A stretch of 64,000 bases of DNA from Isochrysis galbana (GCA_018136815.1 CM030941.1:858939-922938); one strand, 5' to 3'; shown: positions 48,235-60,032, numbered from the stretch's first letter. Notes: generated by a model not told the origin, from the sequence alone. Program-made: numbers and translations.

Positions 48235-50019
48235 TCACTTGCTGAACGACCCGTCAAAGCCAACAAACCCCGTCATCTTGAAGAGGGGGTAGTAAGACTT
48301 CTTCGAAATTTTGGAGCACCAATTCCACGCCGAGGTGAGCCGACCATCGATGCACGAGCCGGCGTCGAAATAGTTGTCGGCACCGGAGCCATCGAACGCA
48401 TGTTTAAAAAAGTCAGCTAGGATGGCCCTGCGGACAACGCAAATAATAGGGCGTCAGCCGGCTCGCAGCCCAACTCCCTCCCCTCTTGCCCTTCCCTTCC
48501 CCAAACCTTCGCGCGCCATACCTGCGGCATGCCTGCGCCGACCCAAAGGCGGTTTGCACGTAGGCGCCGACGCCGGGCGCCGCGTCGAGCGCGTCGAGCG
48601 CATCGATGGTGGAGAGGAGCGGTGTGAGAATACGCGGGATCTGCGTGTACTTGTCTATCCACACGAGCGCGTTGGGCACGTCATTGTCACCCAGGTGAAC
48701 GGCCGCCGAGCCGACCCACCCACCGACCTGCGACTGGAGCCGGCCGAGCACCTCGCCCATAAAGCGGCCCACCTTGGGGGCCGACTGCAGGCGGTGGTAA
48801 CCCTGCCCTGTGTCGCGCAGCCGGTAGTCATAGCCGCTAAGCAAGTCCTCTTCAGCGATGGCCCACATCCGTGGCAGCTGGACAAGTATAGCGCGCCAGA
48901 GCAACAGGCTCTGCTCGACATAGGCGTACTGCGTGGCGTGCGAGTGACTCAGCCGAGCGCCGGCGCGTCCTGCCGTTATTGACAGGTTCGACGCCTTGTC
49001 TGCTGGCGCGCTAGGCGAGAAGTGCTCACGCAATAAGGCAAGTGTCGCGTCGACTGGCGCAACATGCGCATCAATCAGCACTAGGTCGTCGCCAATCGAG
49101 ACCAAGCATCGCTCAATGCGCGCACGCAGGCTAGCATCATCGCCTCCGTAACGATGGAGAAGCCGCTCCATCGCCTCCGCCTTAGGCTGGCGTTCCGCGT
49201 TGCTGCGAACTGGTGCAACGGCGGGCGAGACATCAGGGTCGTCAAGCAGGTCGAGCGCGTTGAGCGATGCCAGTTCCGAGTGGACGGTCTGCACCTTGGC
49301 AAGCACGTCGAAGCCGATGGCGCGTCGTATCTCGGAGGCGGTGGCGTCCTGCAACATGTAAATCAGCTTGCCGTACGTAGATCGCATCTTGTCCGGGTTC
49401 ATCATCTTGTAACGCCGGCCAATTTCGAAGGCAGAGCGAAAAAAATCGCCGTTCTCTGATATGGCGCGTTGGCACAGCAATCCACCCTCGCGATTCGAGG
49501 CAGCAACGGCTAGGCCGATGAGCCCGGCGAGTAGCTCGTGAAGGTTGGTAATGATCCGCCCCGATTTATTCATGCGCCACGAGGGAACGTCCACGTTGTC
49601 GGTGTATTCGCTTACGGCAAGTGCACCTGCCATCGCGGGGCGCACATGCGCATCGGCCAGAGGCTGCGCCAAGCGGAAGGCGGAAGCGGACTGGCGTGGC
49701 GAGTGGCGTCAGAGCCTGCCCTTCCTTCCCCTATACCCACTCCTCCTCCAACCCCTTCAGCCCTGCCCCCCCCCCCCCCCCTTCTCCCTCCCCCCCCCCT
49801 CCCCCCATTCTCCAGCAAACTGCTCTCCCTCTCCCACTCTCATCTCCCCACACCCACCGCCACCACCACGGCACCTTCGAGCACACGGAGTGTGGAGCGC
49901 TCGGCCTCGGTGAGTCGGAGGGGGATCCAGCGCGCCGCCGCCACCTTGGCCGTCGTATCCACAGTCTCGCCCTCGCCGGACGAGGCGGCCGCCTGCGCTA
50001 CGAGGCTCACCCCGCGCAT
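48235..50019 (-). CDS. DUF2009 family protein, three exons
   Basis: Conserved eukaryotic family of unknown biochemical role. Exons 50019-49875, 49626-48522 and 48427-48235 join in phase across introns of 248 and 94 nt, giving about 481 residues. Exon 1 ends WIPLRLTEAERSTLRVLEG and joins exon 2 ALAVSEYTDNVDV, rebuilding the family start (leucine-rich helix, then VSEYTDKVD). Exon 2 carries the signature FEIGRRYKMMNPDKMRSTYG and KLIYMLQDA, and long helices to AYVQTAFGSAQACR. Exon 3 gives AILADFFKHAFDGSGADNYF, DAGSCIDGRLTSAWNWCSKI and YYPLFKMTGFVGFDGSF, the highly conserved C-terminus. Both splice junctions are forced by the family sequence. The ATG at 50019 is the first suitable one; the frame is open further upstream without family similarity, so the start is less certain. 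Confidence 0.88.
49763..49807. repeat. C-rich tract inside the first DUF2009 intron
   Basis: Two C runs of about 15 and 10 separated by TTCTCCCT; on the coding strand this is a G-rich intron core. Confidence 0.7.
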
Positions 50020-50461
50020 CCCACTGCGCGCTCGCTCCTCGTCGAGCCACCTTGCTGTTGGGCTTTTAACTCTTAACTTAGTCACGGGGGGGGGGGGAGG
50101 GAGGGGGGGGGTGTTTAAACTTAAGCCGTGTTTTGTTATATACCTCAGTTCTGTTCTCAGTGAAACGGTGTCGCTGAGAAAGCGTGGGGAATACTGCTCC
50201 ACAGCACCAGAATCATGCTTGCTCACGCGGAGAAAGTCTACTCGCATTTCGGGGAAGGTGCGAAGAAGACCATCCTCAAGGCGATCAACTGGCACGGTCC
50301 GCGCGGTCCGCGGCTCCTCGGCAAGCTGCAAGCTGCAGCTTCAACTTCAAGCTGTGACATATTACATATCCGAAGCTTTTTGCGATGAGGGATGAGCTGT
50401 GCGCTATCCGCGAGGCCATTTGTGCGCTTCCAATTGCGTCACAGTATCACTCCGTTGCACG

Positions 50462-50717
50462 CGAAGGGGTCAACTTCAAGATTTCAAGTTTCAAGGGGTC
50501 GCTCTTCAACCTTCAACCGCATCATATGCCACTTATAGGTTATAGGGCGGTCAAACAAGGCTATGTGCTCCGAGCTATGTGTGGGGGGGTGACGAAGGGG
50601 TCAACTTCAAGATTTCAAGGGGTCGCTCTTCAACCTTCAACCGCATCATATGCCACTTATAGGGCGGTCAAACAAGGCTATGTGCTCCAAGCTAAAAGCT
50701 ATGTGTGGGGGGGTGAC
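50462..50717. repeat. Tandem duplication of a unit of about 130 bp
   Basis: 50462-50592 and 50593-50717 both run CGAAGGGGTCAACTTCAAGA...ATGTGTGGGGGGGTGAC, differing by short indels (an extra TTTCAAG, an extra TTATAG, an extra CTAAAAG). The open frame across it is a by-product. Confidence 0.9.
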
Positions 50718-51927
50718 ATTTTTGACCATTTTCCAAAGCTCACAACAAAACTCCCAGGGGGGCCACCTGCCGCCACGAAAATCTTCGCCAGGAAATGGTG
50801 CGATTCTCCTCCCCCTTCGCCCCTCCCTTGCACACGCTTTCTTTGGAGTACCGGGCTAGTGGGAGTAGTACTCGGAGTAGTGAGTGGTGGTACTAACGCT
50901 CAATTATTATATTATTATGAGCACGAAGATGGATCTACCATCTATCTAGCCCTCTATGTTGGCAATATGCTAGTACGATTCCCAAAGGGGCGTAGAGGAT
51001 TGGTATTGGTATTGGTATTGGACTTGGACTCGGACTCATTCATCGACCAATAATCACAGAGATTCAATGTCAGCGTTGTTGGTTGCTGGTGAACCATCTC
51101 GATTTCTCGGTTTTGAAATCATTCGTAATCGATATAGCCGACGTATAAATACATTGATGAAGTAGCTGCCACCTTCCTAAGCGAACGAACGACAAAACCA
51201 TTCAGCATTCATTCCTATTTGCTCTTCCAAAACTGATGAATTTCACAAATTAATTGGTGCCACAACCGATGTTGATGTACGACCTCTTATCCCCTCCACG
51301 CTCCCCCCCTTTGCTCCTTTTTCTTCGGTTTCCCATGTGCACTACTTTGAGCCTGGTGCTGGGGGGAGGGGCAGGGCGGGACTTTTGATATGTTTTTGAC
51401 AAGTGGCAGGCGGCATGCGCTGTATGCTGTGTTGTGCGTTGTCAGGGCGTGGGGACCCGCCATTTGGCTACCCCCGGAAACCGAAGATAGAGGAATGAAT
51501 GAGAGGGGGGAAGGGAAAGGAGCGAGTGAAAGAGGAGGGGGCACGAAGGACGATGTGAACAGGATGGTAGTGGTGGTAGATTCAGTGCCGACAATAGGTG
51601 CTAGCCCAAAATCTTTAGAGATTGCCCCCCTCCTGCCTCTGCCCCCTGAGCAAGCGTGGCATGCACCGGGCCCTTGGGACCAATGACCCTCCCTCCTGCT
51701 CTTGCAGGGCCCTGATAACCTGAGATGAGCTCGCTACTCTCATGCACGCATTCAACATTCTATAGACCCCACGGCAGTGTACAGGCTGTGTGGCGTGCCG
51801 AATCGCCGAACGTTAGCGTGGGCGCTGAATCGCAACCATTGCAACGTTTATTTAGGTGTCTATGGCTTTGCAGCAACCGCGCACACATTCACTCATACCG
51901 TCCGCCGCCGCACCCTTACGCACCCTT
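50718..51927. other. Intergenic, no supported gene
   Basis: 51060-51280 is AT-rich. 51430-51545 resembles the GTAGTGCAC-type repeat. A run TTGGTATTGGTATTGG lies near 51000. No gene-like frame. Confidence 0.45.
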
Positions 51928-54318
51928 TCACAGGTGCTCTGCCTCGGCGCCACGCGCCGCGGCAACGTGTGCTGCGGGAGCTCGGGGCATCGCGAGGTGT
52001 GAGCGAACCGAGTAGCTGCCAATCAGCCCCATCAGCCGCTTGTTGTGAGCGTTGGCCGCCTCGGCCTGTGCGCGCCACCGTTCTGTCCTAAGGAGCATGG
52101 CCCCCTCGGCACGCAACGTGTCGGCTACCAGCTGCTCGCGCTCCTCGGCAGCGTCAACCGCATCGCGCACGGCGCCGTGTAGTGCGCCCACCAAGTGACG
52201 CGACACCATCTTGGCGCGATCGGCAGCGCCTGATTCCGCCGCGACAGCGGCCGTCAGCCGCAACACATTCGCGCGCGACTCAGCGCGTGCGCGCTCCACG
52301 TCGTGCGCTAGCTGTGCTACCCTCTCCTCTCGCGCCGCGATCCAACGCAACAGTTCGCCCTCGGCCGCGTTGATCCAAGCCTCTCCATGGATCGCAGTTG
52401 GGTGACACGAGGGCTCGCCCTCCGCGCCCTTGCGCTCCCACGAGGCGGGGCGCGCGCCTGCCTGTACGAGGGCGCGCTGCAGAGCCTCGCACGCCCGATC
52501 TGCCCGACGGCGCTCCAGCTCGGCGGCCTCGGCCTCTCGACGAGCGCGCACCTCGAGCACTTCCCGCTCTCTTGCGATGCCCGCCTTGACGTCGGCCATT
52601 GCCGCCTCGAGCTCCTCCGCCTCACGCACGCGCTCTGCCAGCTGCGTTGCGAGGCGCGTCCCCTCGCTGCGCGCGGCGCCTAGCGCAAACTCGAGTGCCC
52701 GCACCTGCTGGGCGCACCGGTCCGCACCCAGTCGCTCCTCAATTGCGGTACGCTCCCAATGCGCCGCATCGCCCGCCGCAACTAGCACACTTCGTCCGAG
52801 TTGCGGTTGAGGGACGCCCAGGTCGCTTGCACTGTGGTTTGGAGCCCCCAAAAGCGGATCGGACGGTGTGGGACGCCGAATGCCGACGCCCTGGGACACG
52901 CCATCCCCACATGATGTAAGGTCTGAGGCGCCACAGTCTCCAGCGCCTGCGCCGGGCGTAGCCGACGAGTGTCCGAGAGGGCTCGTACGCCTCTCATGGC
53001 TAGTTCGCCCCGTTGGGCCACAACGGCCAAACGGCTCGATGGCCGCACTGCCGACCCCCAAGGTGGCAAATTTACGCAATATAGATGGCGACCCGTCTGT
53101 CGGCTGCAGTCGCATCCGGCTTTCCTCCTCGAGAACTGATGAGCGAGCTACCACCTCGTCAATGGTCGAACGGAGCGCACGCTCTGTCCCCTCATTCCGG
53201 GCGCGCTCGTCTCGCCACGCAGCGCGCGCCATCTCGAGCGCCTGGTCAAGTTCGGCCATGCGGAGCGCCGCCGCCGTCTGCTCCCGTATGTGTTCGTCGT
53301 TCTGGACTACTGTCCGCGCACGCAAGGCCGCGAGCTCCGCCTCAGCTATTTGGGCACGAGCTGCTTCGAGAGCAGCCTCACCCTGCGCAGCGGTCTGCAG
53401 CGACGCAGCTCGTACCCTCTCATCCTCCGCCTGCAAGGCGCGCTGCCGCTCTGCCGCAAGGTCACGACGCGCAGCTGCAGTGGCAAGTACAGCCACCTCG
53501 GACTCATCGATAGCGGCGGCGGCCGCCGCCTGGGCGTCCTCCATCTGCTTCGCGAGAGCACGCTCCTCCTCGAGCCAAGAGCGGCGCGTCGCCCCTGCTC
53601 GGCGCTCGAGCTCGCGATACTCTGCACGCGCGGAAGCCTCTGAGGTAAGCGCCTCGAGCTCACGGATTGTTGCGTCCACCGCGTGCCCGTTGGTCGTGCG
53701 CAGCGCAGCGCTCGTCGCGGCCTCAAACTCAGCACGCGCGTCTGCCTCGACTGCAGCTACGTCTTGTAGCGCCTGCACAGCGCTTTGCAACTCAGCCTGC
53801 TGCTCCCTCCACTCGAGCGCCTGGCGTAAGGCCTGGGCCAATTCGTCCGGATTTAAAACGCCCCGTATGACCTCGGATGTAGATGTCGCCGCCACCCCCC
53901 TTGGCGTCGATGGCGCAGCCGGCTGCTCAGACTGTGCCGACACAGCTTTGTGCGTTACTGGAGCCGCGACGGCCTGCTGAAGCTGCTCATACGCCCGGCG
54001 CGATTCGGCCAGCGCCTGCGCCTTAAAGTCAAGGCTCTCCTCTAAAGCAGCCACGCGGCGCGCCATCCGCTGCACCTGCGCGTGTGCCTCGTCGCGCTCG
54101 CGCCGCATCGCCTCAGCGTTCACATGACTACCACCGCAGCCGCTGCTAGCTTCAGGCCTCGTAGGCAGCGATACGGAGGGCAAGAAGCGCTCGTCGATTG
54201 GAGAGGTCTCCACACAGGCCGAGGGTTGCGCCGATCTCTCGCCGTCCAGCGGGTCACTGCCCCCACAGCCGCCGGCCTCGCAGTGAAATGAATTGTCGCC
54301 GCCTCGGCGCCGCTCCAT
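51928..54318 (-). CDS. Large coiled-coil protein of unknown function
   Basis: A 796-residue single-exon frame from the ATG at 54318. Residues 1-65 are disordered and Gly/Ser/Pro-rich. From about 68 to 395 it is almost continuous coiled coil, Ala/Glu/Arg-rich with heptads, for example EAHAQVQRMARRVAALEESL and AELAALRARTVVQNDEHIRE. A Ser/Gly/Pro-rich break (about 400-510) separates it from a second coiled coil (about 520-760: RVREAEELEAAMADVKAGIA, AAREERVAQLAHDVERARAE). No motor, enzyme or targeting motif is visible. Such architecture is typical of centrosomal, basal-body or flagellar structural proteins, but that is inference. The closing NAHNKRLMGLIGSYSVR is less biased and may be a short functional motif. 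Confidence 0.7.
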   Translation of the reverse strand: MERRRGGDNSFHCEAGGCGGSDPLDGERSAQPSACVETSPIDERFLPSVSLPTRPEASSGCGGSHVNAEAMRRERDEAHAQVQRMARRVAALEESLDFKAQALAESRRAYEQLQQAVAAPVTHKAVSAQSEQPAAPSTPRGVAATSTSEVIRGVLNPDELAQALRQALEWREQQAELQSAVQALQDVAAVEADARAEFEAATSAALRTTNGHAVDATIRELEALTSEASARAEYRELERRAGATRRSWLEEERALAKQMEDAQAAAAAAIDESEVAVLATAAARRDLAAERQRALQAEDERVRAASLQTAAQGEAALEAARAQIAEAELAALRARTVVQNDEHIREQTAAALRMAELDQALEMARAAWRDERARNEGTERALRSTIDEVVARSSVLEEESRMRLQPTDGSPSILRKFATLGVGSAAIEPFGRCGPTGRTSHERRTSPLGHSSATPGAGAGDCGASDLTSCGDGVSQGVGIRRPTPSDPLLGAPNHSASDLGVPQPQLGRSVLVAAGDAAHWERTAIEERLGADRCAQQVRALEFALGAARSEGTRLATQLAERVREAEELEAAMADVKAGIAREREVLEVRARREAEAAELERRRADRACEALQRALVQAGARPASWERKGAEGEPSCHPTAIHGEAWINAAEGELLRWIAAREERVAQLAHDVERARAESRANVLRLTAAVAAESGAADRAKMVSRHLVGALHGAVRDAVDAAEEREQLVADTLRAEGAMLLRTERWRAQAEAANAHNKRLMGLIGSYSVRSHLAMPRAPAAHVAAARGAEAEHL

Positions 54319-54979
54319 TCGCGTTTAAACTCATCCGTCAGCCCAAATCCCCAACGAGCCGTCACAGAGAAGTGACGAGAGCGCTATCTGAATCTACTTT
54401 CTAGGTGAAGAGGAGGGCCGACTTCAAACTTCTCACACGTCGAAGGCTACAAGTAGTCTGACACGCCTTTTCCCCTAGGAGGAGGAGTTTTATCTACTTC
54501 ATGCCGCCTGTACTCTATCCGATGGCATCGTGCGGTGGTGGGCGGTGCGACCGAACTACTGTGGCGGTAACGAACGGGCCGAAGTGTTGATCGAAAAAGC
54601 GCAGCCGTATGTCGGTGACCTTGGACCTTTGTACTCCTAGTCCAAGTTCAACAAGGTTTATTCTTGGTTATTCCAGTGCGTTGCAGCAAGTAGAAGCAGC
54701 AAGAATGTGTAACCTAATGTCTAATGTCTAATGTCCACTTTTTACCTTTTAATTTTTCGAATAGTAGTATACATTTACATTTAGCCCAACCCCCGCCCAA
54801 CTTTCAACTTTCAACTTTTAGCTTTGGTACCAAAAGCCAAAAGTAAAAAGTAAATGTACAACCGCCAAGGTAGGAGTGGTCAGGTAGAGCGAGTGGCGAG
54901 TGGCGAGTGGGAGCGTCTGGTGTCTGGTATGCGCCTACGTAGTATTTGACACAATTGCAGAGCAAAGTGACTAGTAAAA

Positions 54980-55092
54980 GTGAACGTGACGAATCGGGGA
55001 CTTGTGATTGGGGACGGGGAAGGGGGGGGGGGGGGGTGAACGTGACGAATCGGGGACTTGTGATTAGGGACGGGGAATTGGGGGGGCGGGGG
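54980..55092. repeat. Tandem duplication of a 56-bp unit
   Basis: GTGAACGTGACGAATCGGGG ACTTGTGATT... at 54980 and again at 55036, each ending in GACGGGGAA and a G run. Confidence 0.9.
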
Positions 55093-56059
55093 GGGGGGGG
55101 GGGGGGGGAGGCGGCATGGGGGAGGTGGCGTCGTGGCGTCTGCGTCTGGTGGGCCGGTGGCGCTTTGACGGATCCGAGGTTACCACTGCCTCGGATGGGA
55201 ACGGAGGGAACGGAAGGGAAGCGGCGAGAGGCGCGGCGGAAGTTGGGGAGTGGCCAATGACGGGCTGGACCACCTCCTCAGCAGAGAAAGGCGGGAGGAC
55301 GGGCCTGGGCGAGGGCGAGCGCGACGACGGAGCGGACATGGCTGGGCGGATCGGGATGGATAGGCTGGGGCTGAGGGATTGGAGAGGTTTGGTATTGAGG
55401 TAGTGTTGAGAACGAGGGACGAGAACGGGGACGAGAACGAGGACGAGAGCGACGAACGAAGAACGACAGCCGACAGACGGCTAGAGGCCGATGGACCGAC
55501 GAGATGACACTACACTCACATCAACACTCTCCACACTAACGTATCCCTATCACGGAACGCACAGGAACCCGCTGGCAGATCGAACAAGGAAGAGAATGCC
55601 GGCAAGAGAGCGACGGGGCGACGGACGATCCGACGGGGCGACAGTTACGCACAGGAATAAGGAGGGAATCTTTCGAAAACCCTTAAGTGATTTGATGAAG
55701 ACCGAAGTAAAATAGCGCCACGATATAATCCAACGGCCAACACCTGAGGGGGAATCAGGGTCACACATGGGGGCGGTTCCTTGCACCGGCGATACCTGAC
55801 CGCGCGACTTTAGCCTAAAACGCGAGGAGCACGCAAGGAGGTAAGCCAGGTGAGGGGCAAGCAGGCGACAAAGGAGGCGATAAAGGAGGCGAGGGCAACA
55901 AGGGCGAATGGACGAATGTAGGACACTACGACGGTGACTCGTGGCTAGCCTGCAAGGAGGGAACAAAGAAACGCAAACAACTTCTAAAACAAAAAGGTCG
56001 ATCGCGGATGCGACACGCTTGCGGGCGCTTCGACGTCGACGGCTTGGCGCTTGGCCCGG

Positions 56060-56150
56060 CCCCAGTTGAGTGTCGTGGCCTACTGGGGGCATGGGTGTAG
56101 GGGGAGCTGTCGGCGCGCGCGCTGCATGCTGCATCGCCATCGCTCAAACC
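56060..56150 (-). repeat. MITE-like dispersed repeat, GAGCTGTCGGCGCG family
   Basis: GTCGTGGCCTACTGGGGGC...GGGGAGCTGTCGGCGCGCGC...CATCGCCATCGC. Matches 4015-4135 and 8560-8640 in word order. Confidence 0.45.
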
Positions 56151-56652
56151 ATACATAAGAAGAGGCGTTGCAGCCTCTAAACTTACAGTAGTAAAAAAGT
56201 ATATAATTAGTTGTGTGGTCTCACACCTACTGCCTACTGCGGCAGGTCTATGCCGCTGCTCAACAAAAGTAGTAAATTTGAGTGCAATGCCTACGGGACG
56301 CATCATCATGCGACAGAAAATTTTAGAAAGAGAGAGCTCTCTTTCAGCTCGCACCCTCTCAGCGAGGATACCTTTCCTGCTGTCGAAGAAAGAAACGCTT
56401 TGGAGCCGTACTCCTTCATTCTTAGCCAGCTCTCGTGTCCTCCTTTCCGTGGGCTTCCTAGCCCTCGTCGATCTGTGCGCGGTGTTTCAAGGGAAGAGGA
56501 CTACGTGCACATGCATACACATCTCAGTGGACACAGAAGCGACCAGCCTCCGACAAATGCATCTTGGCATTGCTTGCTCGGCAGGAGGGCAACGGCGCCA
56601 CTTCTTCATGTAGCTGGAAGTTGCGCGCGGACCACCTTCCGTCCGTGTGGCG

Positions 56653-58504
56653 TCATAGGGCGGCATGCCCGCTGCGCTGCGATTCGGTGAACGCCCTGAT
56701 GCCAGTCCTAGCCAGTGGCTCGCCTCGTAGCGTGTTGGCCGAGATCGCCTGCGTCACGCGCACCGCCACAAAGTCGCCAACGCTCAAGTCCACTTCGCCG
56801 CTTCGTCCTATCGCGTGGGCAACGGGGCGCCGCGGCACGATCACCTTCTTGCCGGTATCAGTACGCCCGACCCACTCTGCATCCGACTTTTTACTGGTCC
56901 GCTCCACAAGGACCAGGTGGGTACTCCCCACGTCGGCCTCGTTGCGCAGACGGGCGAGTGGTGTATAGGTGTCGATCACCTCGCGCAAACGACGCTGCTT
57001 GACTTGCTCAGGGACGTCGTCAACCAAGGCCCGGTGGGCGTGCGTCTTCTCGCGTAGGGAGTAGGAGAACATAAACGCGCGCTCGAATCGAACCTCTCGG
57101 AGCAGCGAGAGCGTGTCTTGGTGGTCCTCTTCCGTCTCGCCGCAAAAGCCGCTGATAAAGTCGGACGAGATCGCCGCGTGGGGGAGCAACTCGCGCACGC
57201 GGCCCACCAGCTCGTCGTACGCGCGGCGGTCATACCCACGGCGCATGGCCTTTAGGACGGCTGACGAGCCCGACTGGGCTGGAATATGCAGGCTTTCGCA
57301 CACGTTCGGGTGCATGCGAATCACCTCGAGAAGCTCGTCAGGGAAGTCCTTTGGGTGAGGTGAAGTGAAGCGGAATCGCACCTCGGGATGAGATTCAGCT
57401 AGTCGGGTAAGGAGTCCGGCGAACCGAAGGGAACCCTTAGCCGGAGGAACCTTTGAGGCAAAGCCGTCGCGAAGCCTGTACTCGTCACTCGCTGCCACGA
57501 CGTCCAGAGAACGCGTGCCGTCGGTACGCGCAAGGAAGTCGTCGGTAGCGTACGAGTTGACATTCTGGCCCAGCAATGTGATCTCGCGCACGCCGGCCTC
57601 GACAAGCGCAGCCACCTCGCCCGCGATTGATGTGGCGTCGCGCGAACGCTCGCGGCCGCGCGTGAAGGGCACGATACAGTAGGAACACATATTGTTGCAG
57701 CCGCGCATGATGGACACAAATGCCGACATCTGCAAGCGGAGCGGCAGTCCGGCCATTGGTGAGGCAAGCTGCCAGTATGGCCGCATGGAGCGTTAGGCCT
57801 CCACCGGCCATGCAAGGGGGTCGACGGCAATCTTTTCAGAGGAGTGAATCACGGCACAGACGACGCCGGCTCACCGAATCCTTATGCGCTCGGACGGGTG
57901 CGATGTCTGCGTAAGTCTCATCAATGGAGAGTCTGACGTCAATGGCTGCCTGGCCTGAGGTTGCAGTGTGTAGGAGCCGCGGAAGCTCACGGTAGGCGTC
58001 CGGCCCGCAGACCACGTCGGCGAGCTTGTCCTCCTCGAGCAGCTTCCCCTTGAGCCGCTCGGCCATGCAGCCGAGCACCCCGATGACGCTGCTCCCCCGG
58101 TGCTTGCGAAGCTCAGCCCGCAGCTCTCGCAGCCTATTCCACACGCGCAGCTCAGCACCGTCGCGGATGGCGCACGTGTTGACCAGCACGACATCGGCCT
58201 CGGCGGGCGAGTCACAGGGCGTATATCCCGCGCCAGAGAGCACCGCACTCACCACCTCCGTGTCGGCAACGTTCATCTGGCAGCCGTAAGTCTCAATGTA
58301 GAAGTGGCAGCCATCAGCACGCAGATGCTCAGCTGTCAGATAAGGTGGCAGGTACTCGGCGGCCTCTAGTGCGGCACGCGGGACGGCGGGGCGTGGCATA
58401 AAGTCGCGGAGTCTCCCCGCCCCGCGCAACCTGGCTGGCCCGCTCGACGCACCTCGAGTCACCATAAGTCGAGGTGCGAGGCCCAGTCGGCTGGCCCGCC
58501 GCAT
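56653..58504 (-). CDS. CDK5RAP1: CDK5RAP1/MiaB-type tRNA methylthiotransferase, two exons
   Basis: Radical-SAM enzyme that adds a 2-methylthio group to isopentenyl-adenosine 37 of tRNAs; the eukaryotic CDK5RAP1 branch acts in mitochondria. Exons 58504-57875 and 57729-56653 join in phase (TCG|GTGAGC...TTGCAG|ATG, intron 145 nt), giving 568 residues. The first 35 are Arg-rich, a targeting-type leader. The UPF0004 domain has three cluster cysteines, Cys75 (ETYGCQMN), Cys111 (VNTCAIR) and Cys146 (VLGCMAE). The radical-SAM motif CxxxCxxC is Cys221/225/228 in MRGCNNMCSYCIVPFTRGRE. Later come EITLLGQNVNSY, FTSPHPKDFPDEL, HIPAQSGSSAVLKAMRRGYD and SDFISGFCGETEEDH, all family motifs. The C-terminal TRAM-type segment is WVGRTDTGKKVIVPRR onward. 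The sequence MRGCxNMCSYCIVPFTRGRE after DIAPVR matches the CDK5RAP1 branch closely. Confidence 0.93.
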
Positions 58505-58559
58505 CGTCGCCGCCGCCGCAGCCTCCTCCGCGGGGACAAAAGAAGACGGTGCATTAAAA

Positions 58560-58690
58560 ATACTACGCTAGCTGTCTACGAGGTGTATCTGTCTAGCTGT
58601 CTACTACGAGGTGTAGTAGTTTGACTCGAGTGAGCACCCTACGCTAGCTGTCTAGAGCTAGTATCTGTGTCTAGCTCCTAGCTCCCTACT
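58560..58690. repeat. CTAGCTGTCTAC repeats upstream of CDK5RAP1
   Basis: Four copies of CTAGCTGTCTA with CGAGGTGTA spacers, then CTAGCTCC/CTACTCC variants, starting about 60 bp before the ATG at 58504. Similar in character to the TAGAG cluster before the gene at 45159. Confidence 0.7.
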
Positions 58691-60032
58691 CCCTACCTAC
58701 TCTACCTACTTGAGTAAGAATTCAGCAACCACCAGACTCATACCAGCCCCAATCATGCCTCAGTACCCCTCGGTATTACAGTCTTGTACACGGCACCGTC
58801 GCCCGCCGGCAACGGCCCTTCAGTATGTCGCATTCATCCTAGATGATGCGATTTCCAGGCTCTCATTTCCAGGTCCTTTGCCGTGCGGCCACACGGTGAA
58901 GCTCAGGTACTTCTAGGTTGGTAGGGTTCGTCCCTAGCGGCCTAGAATTCGAGTTCTCGTTTCGTTCCTTCTAGCCTGTTTGTCAGGTCTAGATTCCAGG
59001 TTTCCTCCTTTCGGGTAATCTTGACCTAAAGGAGCCAGGTCGCCTGTCGCTCGCTGCGCGCTTGTCTCAGGCTCTCGGGGCGCCTTGAGGAGGCTTATTT
59101 AGCTTCTTGCAAGGCTTGTCGTTTCTTGTTGGGTTCCGGTTCTTTCTTGGGACTTGCTCACTTTCGTTGTCGTCCAAGCCTGTTCTTCGTAGGTTCTGCT
59201 TGGCCTGATTAGGGTTTCGTTGCCTTCCCGCGTTTGACGTTCGCGTTGGCGTTCGGAAATTTCCTCTCACATTCCTTAGGTCCGCTACCCTTGGCTCGTA
59301 GGTCCTTGCTTCTTTCTTCTCGGTCAAGGTTTTTGGCGAGCGAGTCGGTTGCTCTTTCCACTCGAGATTTGAGGTTTAATTCGCCATCTCCCCTTGGAGA
59401 TCAGTGTAGGTTCGCTTCCTAGGTGAGGGAATCTTTCCCCTTGATGCAAGTTACATGCAAGCCCTTGGCCCCTTTGGTGTTTCTTCCCCTTGGTTGCTAC
59501 TCAGGGTTGTTCGTTAGAAGCGTCTAGAAGGTTCACGCTCAACGGCAAGATTTCTTCCGTCGTGAAGATATCTCGTTGCGATCTATATCCGAAGTGATCG
59601 CCGCGGTCGCGCGACATGACGCTCCCCTTCGGACTCTCCGCTACGTGGGAAGTTACAAGGGAGACACGCTCCGGCCGTCGCTGCGGAGTCCCTCTCTCTC
59701 TCTCTCGCTCTCTCTCTCCGTCTCTCGCGACGTGTTTGGGTTATCGGTGATTTGGGGTCGCGGTTGCTTGATAATTTGCTTGGTTTGGGTGAATGATTCC
59801 GGTGTGTTCGTGAGGCGGTGTATCCTGTTGTCCTCAGCTTCGTTGTCCGTCGTTGTTCGTTGCGTCGCTGCACTCTAGCAGCCTAGGCTCCCTCCCTGAG
59901 GGAAGAGTTCTTTGTAGGTCTAACAATCTCTTACAATCCAACACTCTAGGGCCACTAGGAGCGCCTCGCCGCCCCACCGCCCTTCGTTCGCCGTTCGTCC
60001 CCCGTCCAGACACCCAAATGGGGTTGCCCGAC
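58691..60032. other. Intergenic; possibly decayed retrotransposon upstream sequence
   Basis: 58920-59560 is T-rich with CTTxGGTT-type words and no coding signal, and a CT tract lies at 59693-59727. It leads into the Gypsy integrase remnant, so parts may be old element sequence, but no gag, protease or reverse transcriptase motif was found. Confidence 0.35.

Larger units (their letters stand above)
54319..56652. other. Intergenic region rich in G tracts
   Basis: G runs near 55025, 55080 and 55090-55108, (GAACGAGGAC)-type repeats at 55405-55460, an imperfect palindrome AGCTTTGGTACCAAAAGC near 54818-54836, and a MITE-like copy at 56060-56150. Frames here are short or biased. Confidence 0.5.

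Noticed and set aside
49763..49807. C-run region as a sequencing gap or frameshift in DUF2009
   Set aside because: The family sequence joins cleanly across it as an in-phase GT-AG intron.
50385..51053. A 222-codon open frame
   Set aside because: It spans a tandem duplication of non-coding sequence, and the two unit copies are read in ways unlike a repeated protein domain.
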